Positions 10,545 through 20,737 of a DNA stretch of 64,000 bases are shown piece by piece. The translations under genes were made by a program, and so were the position numbers. Within the stretch, counting starts at the first letter, position 1. Every line of letters starts with the position of its first letter. The stretch is from positions 186,001 through 250,000 of the forward strand of contig JARUPY010000100.1 of the NCBI GenBank assembly GCA_029817715.1. Direction: 5' to 3'. Source of the stretch: Melastoma dodecandrum (lineage: Eukaryota; Streptophyta; Magnoliopsida; Myrtales; Melastomataceae). The notes under the pieces are model-generated. The model was given only the letters and a program-made list of their open reading frames with translations, was not told the origin of the DNA and made no database searches.

Positions 10545-13500
10545 TGTGCGCGCGCCCTTCCGGCCTAGCGGCGCGCGGCGGCGGTTCCGGCAAGCCCGAG
10601 GATCCGGGCCCGCTCCCCCGAGGCCCAGTCCGGTCGGCGTTACGGCTCGAACGCCGGACGCTGCGGAAAGGGGCCCCGGGTTGGGCCTTCCCTTGATTCG
10701 CGAACGGGTCTGCGGGGCGTTTCGCCAACCGTCTCCAGTTCCCTGGAGGCGGCGAGCGAAAGGCTGCGTTAAGGCCTCGCTCGCGAATTTCGGGGAGGGC
10801 CCAAGGAGCGGCTCGAGTAGCCGTCACCTCACCCCAAATGGCTCCGAAAAAAAGGGTAGTGACGTTTAGTTTAGCTTTGGAAACATTTTTATTCGGAGTC
10901 GCCACCGACTTAGTTAAAAATGTGATTTTAAGTCGGAAAAATCAGAGTCTGGGTTCGGGGATTCCTATTTACTAACCTTAGTATCCTACCACATGCGAAA
11001 AGAGTGGCGATTGGTCCAAAAAAAGTTACTTTTGATTGACGGGTGTTGGGCCCGATCCGGGAGTGGGCCGGACTCGTATCGACGTTTTAACGGGCGTTGG
11101 ACCCGAATTTAGGTTTGTTTGATTAAAAATCAACACACGACATAAACATAAAGCCTAAGTCATGCGTGCAATCACAAACAATAAACGAGATGAAAGAGAG
11201 CGGGGAAGGGCGGTGGTTGCGGGCCTATGCACTTGGGCCCGCAACCCGTTACATATGGGCTTAAAGTAAAATTCGGGGAGGCCCGCACCTCCCCTTTGTA
11301 CCTTAGATTGAAGGTTGGGGCCACTTTGTCTTCAAGCCCGCGGTTTTTAGGCCGGGGTGGATCCACGCGGTTTGATACACGCGCCTTCGAGTTTGTCTTC
11401 GAAATTGTGGAATTAATCCTTCGAAGTTACATGCTTAGTGTACATGCAAAATAAATGTGAATGTGGTTAGTATCATTAAATTCAAATGAAACTTAACAAA
11501 TTAAAAAATGATTAGTAAGTCATGCCTTACCGTTTTGATCGGAGACACTGTATATTGTCGAGAATATCCGTCATGTCTCGCCGTGTTTTCCATGCAAAAC
11601 AGGAGATAACGAATATTAGTATTGCACATCGAGACAAAGATGCTAATTTACGTAAAATCCGAGCAAGTTAAAATCAAACTATCGTTGTAAAAAATTTTGA
11701 AATCATAATGGTGACAAAGACCAAAAAAAACGTTTTCAAATTGTATCCGATCAAAGCTAAATGACAGCCTGTTAAATCCAGAGAGGATCCCTCGTAAACA
11801 CATTTAAAACAGATTGATTTGCCAAAATTGTAAGATATGACTATAAAGAAATAAATACGTTGAGAAGAAAGAATTATAACTTCTTTTTAGGAGCTTCGGT
11901 CGAAACCCATTTGGGAATACCCAAAACTGAACGTGAGGGATCTGTTGCTTGACGTTGTCGATCAAGGGATGAAGGCGAGCTTGCTCCGAGACTTCGATTT
12001 GCTAAGGCGCTCAAGACCACGCCATGGGTCGCTGCAATCAGAATTATCTGGGTTGGCGACGGGTTCGCCAGGGGGGTGCTCTGGTTCATCAGAGGCGTGT
12101 GTAGCCGACGAGCTGGGACTCGGCGGCACCGAGGGATGGCGGTCCTGCCGTCGTTGTGGCCGAGAAGGATGTGGGTCGCTGTCGGTTTGCCATGAGCTTC
12201 GGGGAGCTCGGATGGGGAACCGCCTTTTGTAGTGCTGCCGTCGTTGGGGGGTGGGCGCTGAAGCATATGGAAGACTCAGATCTGTTGTTGGGGACGTCGG
12301 GGAGTGGGTCTGGAGCACTGCTTCGGGGCGAGGATCGCCTGGACAGAGGAAGGCCGGGAGGTGAACTCGTCGTCGCCGGTTGTGGGAGCCAGATTTGGGT
12401 AGATGGCGGCTTCCAAGGTCAGAGCTGGGGGGGGGGGATCCGTCGCCGGGGAGGAAAGGTTGTCCGCTTGCTTTCCTGCCGATTGCTAGGTTGCCGCCGA
12501 GGTCGGGGTGAATGGGAAGTCGGGCTGTGACGTTAGGGAGCACCACTGGACCTGAGGCGCGGGGAGGAGGTCCAATGGGGTTGTCGTTGTCGCTTGGACT
12601 CGGGACACCTGGAGGTGGGGCTTGCCGTCGCCGGATCTGGGAACGCCAGGGACGAGACCAGTGTTGGGGCGGTCGGGAGAATGTGCGCCGCACTGTTCTG
12701 CCGGGGAAGAGACGTCAAGGGGCCGGGCAACTGGCTGGTCGGAAGACGAGGCAAGGAAGACCGGAAAGAGGAGGTTTGGGGTTGTTGGTCGTTGGTGGCT
12801 TGGGTATCTGAAGGGAGGGGCTGCTGTTGCGGTTTCCTGGAGTTGCGTTGGAGGAGGAGCTGCCGTAGCTGTGGAGGGATGGTGCAGCCGGGTGGAGATG
12901 CCGATTTCATCACTGGTGAGCGACGTCGGAGAGGGAGGACTCGGGGAAGGAGCTACCGCAGCGGAGGGGGGTTGTCGAGAGTGCCGGAGTCCATGTACTC
13001 CATCGGGATGGCGGAGTTGCCGAAAGAGGAGGGCTTGGAAGACCCCTGGTGCTGGATCAGGAGGTGAGGTTCCGCTGCCCCCGTCGTCGTCGCTTCTAGA
13101 AAGAAGAATGCTTGTCATCGCTGGACCTCGTGACTGCTAGATAGGAGGAGGAGCTGTGAGCCTGCACATGTGAGTAAGATAGTGAGAGTAAAAGGCATCC
13201 CGCGGCTACAGCCACGCGGAAGTTATGCATCCGCTCCTGTCAAGCGCCTGGGAACGGTTGTCAGCTGGACTCGGGAAGAGAGCCTTCGCAGCTACAGCCC
13301 ATGAAGAACGTTGTCGTGGGGAATTTGCTCCTCGTCGCCATTGAGGTAGGCTGCGTTTACATCAACTGCTGACGCCGTTGCCTCTTGCCGTTGCTGTTGG
13401 ATTTGAGTCAGTCAACAGGGGAGGATTTCATTACCGTTTCCCTTACCTTGGTTAGGAGACGGCTGAAGAACTAGAATGGCGGCGACCACAGCGAGAATGG

Positions 13501-16427
13501 AGGTCCTGCAGTGATAGAAGACGATCGAGGATGATAGGAGAAGAACAAAGGTGGTGTTAATCTCCCCTCAATCCCCTCTGAGAATTGGTAAAAATTTTAC
13601 TGTTTGATTCAACCTTTTTTTTTTTTCCCTCCTCCCCTTTCACTGATTCCAGAACAATCTTATTTATACCTTCGATTCCCTTTTTCATTCCCACTTCTAT
13701 TTCGTTGGTTTCTTACTAGTATTGTTGGAAACTAACTAATTTTGTTGAAATTCTAACTGAGATTTGAGTAAATCATTTGCTTTTGTTGTTGTAGAAATTA
13801 ATGAGGGGATTCGGGTTTGGTGCCTCAGGAGATCTGGGATGCAGGGAATGTCGGGAGTTGCCCTGCGAGAGATTTTTGTCGGGGGGTTGTTATTTCTTTG
13901 CAGGTGATCTTCTGGTGTTGTCCGAGGAGTTGTCCTCCTTTTGCAATTCCAGCAAAAGGGATTGGGCTCAACACAGGGCTGAAATTTCTTGAGGCTTGGT
14001 TAGGTCCTGGGCTTGTTGATGGCATTAGGCCATCAGGTCTGATTTGGGCTTCTGTTTGTTTGGATTTTTTGATCTTGTTGGTTTAACAGTCTTGACTGAT
14101 GTTGCTGTTGCAGCTTTCATCACGGTTTTGTTAATTAACTAGGCTGCTGATGGTGAACAGTCCTTGATCCCTGCTGCCTGGATGGCGGGTTCAACTGTTG
14201 CCTCTGATTAGGCTGTGCCTTGGTGAAGATGGAAGCCGAACAATCGGGGAGCAGCCGGCATTCTGAAAGAATGGGACTGTACTGGCCTTTGTTGACTAAT
14301 AGCGCTAGGCCACAGTTGAGAGCTCGAACCAAGCGTTCTAATCAACCCAGGCTGCGCTTGAGGAGACGAAGCAGAAGAAGGGGACGGAACGGAAGGAGTT
14401 TGTCCAGTGTGGGGGACAGGATGCTTATTATTTTTATTTTCTTATTTTGTGTAAACTGGATCCTAAATTTGTATGGATTTGAGCTTTGGCCTTTCACAAT
14501 GAGTACTGGGTTAATGACCAATTTGGGGGATCTACAGTTTGCCCCTCCTTGCGGGAGAATCTGAGAAGATTTTCACGCAAGGACGTCATAGGTACCCCAA
14601 ATTGTTAACTTGAAGCGATCTTGGTAGATTTGTACCTGAGGATCTCATCAAGAAATGTCAGTAACAAATGCATTCCCGTGAAGTACGGGGGATAATCAAA
14701 CATGTATGATCACAGCATTCATGCATGTCATATTTTATTTTGATTTAATTTGTTAAGATTGCTTCTGAGCGAGATCGAATAAGGGTTTCTGACTTCCCTC
14801 ATGCCTTATTCTCATTTCTGAAAGCCATCTCAATTGGATTTTAGAAGTCTCTTGACTTGGATGCTCATGTACCGGTCAAAGGAGTCTTTGCCTGGGTTAT
14901 GATGTGGCTTCGGCATAAGGCTTTTAGACCGAAAGTTTAAATTCTTCATTTGAAAGAAGGAGTTTAAGGACCTCATCGGAAGCTACTTAACCGTAGAGTC
15001 TTCACCGTTCAAGCAAATTCTCCATCCTTCAGACGGCTCGCCAGCTTAGGCATTCCGTTGGGGATGAATAGTTGGCCTAGTGTTAGGTGCTGATGATCTG
15101 CTTTGAGGAATGTTTTCACTTGACTTGTTGAAAAAATGCCACCTTTGCTCTTGCGACCGTTAATGTCGGTCCTGGTACTTTATTTTGCTCTTTTGACTTT
15201 TATCTTGCGCTTTGCTTTTGAAGACTTTGGTCTTTGCGCTGATTTTGCTTTTTTTCTTTACTGGATCATAAGAATTTCCCCCGCTTTCTTTTCTATAATC
15301 ATTTTGGAGATGCTTTGGACTCCTTGGAAATTTGTACTTCTTGTAGTATTGTTGGAGAAGTTCCATCCTTGGGAACGACTTAACTAGCGAGCTTGACTGT
15401 TGATGATGCTTCTTCGCTTGGACCTTGAGGAAGTGTTGCCTATACGGCCCGTTGCTTCCGGTTCTAGCCACGAGATCCCCTTTTAACCTCGATGTGAGGC
15501 AGTCCTTAGACTTGTCAGGTGTAGTGTATACGAAAACTTCAACTTTGGCTCGAAAGGGGTTAGCAATGGTTGACGTTTCGTGTATGGGATAGAGAAGAAA
15601 TGCTCGATCTCATCCCGGCTTAGAGCATCTTTTGTCAAAGGATTCATTATCCGCATGAATGCTTGTGTATGAATCCTTACAGTGTTTTCACTCATCACTC
15701 TGGGTAAGTGTTTAGGAAAAGGCTTGCCTTCTCCACTCTCGCTCAGAAGCATTTTTATTAAAAATTTTCGAATTATATGCAAATGAGCACACAAATGCTT
15801 CAGAGATAAACAGGTTTAGATACTCAAACCTCCGCAGTGCTCTTGTGCACTTTCGAGGGGAAAGTGTTGGCACTTTCATGTCCCAGTCATATTCTTTGAG
15901 ATTTGAATCAAACGGCTTCCACCCAACCACCCTCGCCGTTGCCCAGGAGTTTGTACCGTACTGTGTGGATGCCCATGTACCTACACAGTTGACAACGGAC
16001 AAAGACGAAGTTAGCTCATGTACTTCGACTCTCGCTTGGGGAGTTAATGAAGTAAAACTTTTGCTGGGGAGATGAGATGGATATGTCCGTCTCAATGATA
16101 GTTGAGGAATGCGATGCATGTAATCAACTCCAGCTTGAATGAAGGCAGGACTCCAGCTGGGGACGTGGGGAAACGACTCCATCTGGGGAATCATGAGAAA
16201 TTTTGTTAGAGAGCAGTGTATATGATACTCCCTTTTGGTATGGTTATCTTTGGTGACGACAAAGGCAATTTCGAAGCTTTGGTTCGAAATTTTCCACCCA
16301 ACCGCCCGCGCCTTTGTCTGTAATGTGGGATGTTCATGTACCTACATCAAACAAAGGACAGACAACAAGTGGGCTCATGTAACTTGTTTCTTTTAAAGTA
16401 TGAATGAAGTTTGCTCATGTAACTTCA
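10545..16427 (-). repeat. 3' LTR of the Ogre-like element
   Basis: 5.88-kb direct repeat of 25156-31054. The plus strand begins TGTGCGCGCGCCC at 10545. The limit at 16427 is where homology with the other copy stops. Because the right copy seems to be cut at its outer end, the true LTR may extend toward 17000. It holds a GC-rich island (about 11900-13150) with overlapping spurious frames on both strands. Confidence 0.85.
13661..13670 (-). promoter_or_regulatory. TATA box in Ogre-like 3' LTR
   Basis: GGTATAAATA on the minus strand, conserved at 28285-28294 in the other LTR. It would place about 2.8 kb of U3 upstream and about 3.1 kb of R/U5 downstream. Confidence 0.6.
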
Positions 16428-17020
16428 TTTATATGAAAGGTGAAGTAGTGTTTTGATACTCCCCTTTTCTATGTGTTTCGTCATTGCGTCTTTGTCCGTA
16501 GGAATCAAAGGATTGACGAAATTGTTACTCTTACTTAACTCTGTTGTGTAAGGAAGTTCGTGTACCTATCAAACAGATGGCGAGAAACAAGTGAGTTCGT
16601 GCGACTTGTTTCTGTTAGAGTAAGAGTGAAGTTTGCTCGTGTAACTTCATTTATAAGAAAGGCGAAGTAGAGTTTTGGTACTTCCCTTTTGTATGATTTC
16701 GTCATTGCGTCTTCGTCCGATGGAGTCGAAGGTTTGACGAAATTGCTACTAGACTTTGGCTTGAAGCTTTGCCGCCCTACCACCCTCGCCTTTGCCATAG
16801 GAGTTTTGTACCATTTGAGTGAGGAGCTCATGTACCTGCCCACGAGACAAAGGACGCAAACGAAATAAGCTCATGTAATCTCGCTTAGTTAGGTGAAGAG
16901 AGTGTTGATTGTGTAATTCTCCCTTTTCATGTGTCAGCGTCTTTGCTCTAATCGACTCCCTGGGGATATAGAGGAACTTTGCTGACGTATATTGTTTTGA
17001 AGTTTTGGCTTTGACACCGC
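16428..17020 (-). repeat. Diverged ~225-bp modules carrying PPT-like motifs
   Basis: Between the pol stop and the LTR. Minus-strand purine tracts of the type AAAAGGGGAGTA recur near 16457, 16679 and 16917, with another inside the LTR near 16227. Each sits in a similar module with GTAACTTCATTTAT and TTTCGTCATTGCGTCTT on the plus strand. One of them may be the working polypurine tract. Confidence 0.65.
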
Positions 17021-20000
17021 TTATGTGTAATATCGTCGGAGAGCATCTGCGTTGATTGCTTGTGGCAGGTCTCCTCCGTCCATCTTTGTTAGGATGGTTG
17101 CTCCTCCTGAGAAGGCGTGCTTAACAACGAACGGCCCTTCGTAGTTTGGAGCGAATTTCCCTCGTGGATCCTTGACATTCGGTAGGATTCTCTTGAGGAC
17201 AAGGTCGTCTGGTCTGTATCTGATTGGCTTGACCTTTTTATTGAATGCTCGGGACATGCGCTGTTGGTAGCATTGCATGTGGTGAGCTGCGGCAAGTCGT
17301 TTCTCATCAATGAAGTCGAGGTGGACGAGCTGATGATTGGCCCTCTCTTCTTCTGTCATGTTGCTTTGGGATGATATCCTGAGAGTTGGCAATTTGACCT
17401 CTGCTGGAATGACCGCTTGAGCGCCATAAACGAGCTCGAAAGGGGTTGCCCCAGTCGAAGTGCGCATCGTCGTTCTATAGGCGAGTAACGCGAAGGGGAG
17501 CTTGTCGTGCCAATCGCGATAGGTGACTGCTGTTTTCTGAAGAATCTTCTTCATATTTTTGTTTGCGGCCTCGACAGCACCATTCATTTGTGGACGGTAC
17601 GGTGAAGAGTTGAGATGTTTGATATGGAATTCTGCGCAGAGGGATTCCATCAGTTTACTGTTGAAGTTTGAACCGTTGTCAGTGACGAGCAGTTCTGGAA
17701 CTCCGTATCTGGCGATGATGTTCGCTCTCATGAAACGCACGACGTTGTTTGCTGTGACTTCTTTGAAGGACTGGGCTTCAATCCATTTGGTGAAGTAATC
17801 GATTGCGACTAGCAAGAATCGGTGCCCGTTGGATGCTTTGGGATTGATGGGTCCGATTACGTCCATGCCCCACATTGAGAATGGCCATGGCTCGAATAAC
17901 GGGTAAAGTCTTGTTGGAGGCACATGTACCTTGTCGCTGTAAATCTGACACTTGTGACATGCTTTGACGTATTTGATGCAATCTGTTTCCATCGTGAGCC
18001 AATAATACCCTTGTCGCATTATCTTCTGGGCGAGAGCGTATACGTTCATGTGTGGTCCGCAAACCCCTTCGTGGACTTCGACAATGAGGGCGTCTGCTTC
18101 TTGCTTGGTGACGCATCGCATGAGAGCCGTCGTGAAGGACTTCTTGTATAATGTATCCCCGTCTAGGAAATAGCTTCTTGTTATCCTCCGTATGAATTTG
18201 CGTTCTTTTCCTGTGCTGTTTTGGGGAAATCCTCCTGATTGCAAATGATTCTTGATGTCCGTGAACCACGGTAGAGAATCTTCTGGCTGACTTTGTTCAA
18301 TGTGCATGCAGCTTGGATCGTCCGCAATGTTGATGCGAAGAGGCTCGATGTCCATTTCTCCAGCCAACGGAATCATCGACGCGAGCACTGCAAGAGCATC
18401 AGCAAATCGGTTATCAGTCCTTGGAAGATAGTTAAATTCAATATCAGTAAACTGTCTAATTAGTGTTTGTAGATAATCCTGATATGGAATGAGCTTTGGG
18501 TCTCGAGTGCGCCATGCTCCGTTTGTTTGGGAGATGATGAGTGTCGAATCTCCATGAACGTCGAGGAGTTTAACCCGCATGTCGAGTGCGCGAAGTAGGC
18601 CGAGGATGCACGCTTCATACTCGGCTATGTTGTTCGTACAGGGAAAGGTGACCTTGACCGCTGTTGGGTAATACTGTCCATCTGGGGAGATTATGACAGC
18701 TCTTATCCCTGATCCTGAGGAGTTAACTGCACCATCAAAGTACATCTTCCATCTTGGTACTTGTTCCATGAGTAGGATGTTCTCGTCCGGCAGTCCGATT
18801 TCCAGAGATGAATTATCTGTTCCTGGATATTCGGCGATATGATCAGCGATCGTTCTCCCCTTCACTGACTTCGTGGAGTGGAATCGAATGTCGAACTCGG
18901 CAAGTTGTAATTGCCACTTAGAGACTCTTCCCATCAATGTTGGCTTGTCGAAGAGATATTTGAGTGGATCATTCTCGGACACCAACAGGATCTCGTAGTG
19001 CAGAGTATACTGTCGGAGTCGGTGGAGGACCCAAATGAGTGCGCAACATGTACGCTCGGAAGTGGTATACCGAGACTCGCAGTCTGTGAACTTCTTGCTG
19101 AGGTAGTAGATTGCATGCTCCTTGGCGCCTGGTAACTGTTGGGCAAGCATGGCTCCAAATGATTCTTCTCTGACTGTGAGGTAGAGTGTGAGAGGATGCC
19201 CCGGCTTTGGCGGGATAAGAACTGGTGGTTCTGTCAAATATGTCTTGATTTGCTCAAATGCAACCTTACAATCATCATCCCACTCGAATTTGACGTCCTT
19301 CCTCAGTTTCTTGAATAGGGGTTTGCATGTGTCAGCTAGGTTGGAAATGAACCGTCCGATGTAGTTAACGCGTCCCATGAAGCCGCGGATCTCTTTGACT
19401 GACCTTGGAGTTGGAAGATCACGAATCGCTTCGATTTTATCGGGGTCAATCTCAATGCCTCTGTTGCTGACAACGAAACCAAGAAGTTTGCCTGAAGTCG
19501 CTCCAAATACGCATTTGGCGGGATTGAGGCGCAGCTTGTACTTGCGAAGCCGTTCAAATAGCTTTCGGAGAACGACTGTGTGGCTTTCATCTTCCTTGGA
19601 CTTGGCGATCATGTCGTCGACGTAGACTTCAATTTCGCGATGCATCATGTCATGAAAAAGGACGACCATAGCACGTTGGTAGGTTGCCCCGGCATTCTTG
19701 AGCCCGAAGGGCATGACCCGATAGCAAAACGTGCCCCAGGGTGTTGTGAATGTTGTCTTCTCTTTGTCCTCTTCGGCCATGCGAATCTGGTTATAGCCGG
19801 AGAATCCGTCCATGAAAGAGAATCTGTTGAATCCGGCGGTGTTGTCCACCAGTAGATCGATGTGCGGGAGTGGAAAGTCGTCCTTGGGACTTGCTTTGTT
19901 GAGGTCGCGATAGTCGACGCAGACTCGGACCTTCCCGTTCTTTTTGATGACCGGGACTATGTTGGCAACCCATTGCGGATAGGTAGCCACTTCGATAAAG

Positions 20001-20423
20001 TTGACTTTGAGCAGCTTATCCACTTCTTCCTTGATGGCAAGGGCTAGCTCGGGCTTATACCGGCGCTGCTTCTGCTTTATAGGATGAATTGACGGATCTG
20101 TAGGGATCTTGTGCTCCACAATCTCCGAATCTAATCCCGGCATGTCTGTGTACGACCAAGCAAAGATGTCGGAGAATTCCTTTAGTAGGTTGACGATGTC
20201 TTCAGTCTCATCCTTTGACAAATCTGCGCCGATGAATAACTCTTTGAGGTCATCATGAGTTCCGATGTCGATTGAAACCGGCTTTTGCAGAGTGATGTCC
20301 TTCGGTTCTTCATGTCGTTGTAGACCTTGTTCCAACCCATAATATCCGTCCATGGATTTGGGGTCGTCTACTGCTTCCCCGTCTTGTTCAAAGGCTTTCT
20401 CGGGTTTTCCCGAAGCGCCATTC
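17021..20423 (-). CDS. Ogre-like pol: RT, RNase H, second RNase H, integrase
   Basis: Intact frame. Counting from the Met at 20353 (1110 residues): reverse transcriptase about 90-300 with VCVDYRDLN and YVDD at 244-247; first RNase H about 385-510, whose usual first catalytic Asp is not seen (TVREESFG); an extra Tat-type RNase H about 533-660 with YFDGAV, AEYEA, GDSTLI and DNRFADAL; integrase about 750-1110 with the H761/H768/C799/C802 zinc site and a D831, D892, E928 catalytic triad. It ends NADALRRYYT. The true exon starts at 20423, just after a strong acceptor (TCTCCTTTTCAG), and adds 23 codons upstream of that Met. It would be translated as the second half of a spliced gag-pol protein. No stop or frameshift is seen. 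Confidence 0.92.
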
Positions 20424-20737
20424 CTGAAAAGGAGAAGAAATTAAAGTAATGTATCCAAACGAAATATTCGGAATATCGTTTCATGCGACAATTCATAACA
20501 AGGCATGCGTGTTTGACCAAAAGAAAATTTTGTGGGATCAGGACTCAGCGGGTCCCTCGTCGTTTCCTCGGATTCGCCCTGATCATCAGCGGCCCGATCC
20601 CACAAACGCCCTAGGTATTGCCTAGGGGTCGCGTTACATAAAGACGACCTTGCTAGTCCGCGACCAGAATGTAGCAAGGCAACCTACTCTAGACTCTACC
20701 TATCTAAGTGCAGTAAAGTAACGATGGAAAGTTTCAC
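20424..20737 (-). other. Intron joining Ogre-like gag and pol (314 bp)
   Basis: Donor GG|GTGAAAC at 20738/20737 and acceptor CTTTTCAG|GAATGG at 20424/20423, with a U-rich tract before the acceptor. Removing it fuses gag residue D743 and a restored G744 to NGASGKPEK, in frame with pol. The gag stop codon TGA (20736-20734) lies within the donor. A partly spliced intron at this place is an established trait of Ogre elements; splicing here is inferred. Confidence 0.8.

Noticed and set aside
10261..10905. 214-residue minus-strand open frame
   Set aside because: A chimera: its second half is the true Tat-1 integrase end, its first half is Ogre-like LTR read through the junction.
12486..13140. Long overlapping open frames on both strands in the Ogre-like LTRs (also at 27108-27762)
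   Set aside because: They overlap each other on opposite strands, are low in complexity (Pro, Ser, Gly, Arg) and follow from the GC-rich composition. They match no family I know. Identity between LTRs only reflects recent insertion.
15160..16194. Repeated 100-160 residue frames in the Ogre-like LTRs
   Set aside because: They lie in U3 and have no known domain; present in both LTRs only because the LTRs are copies.
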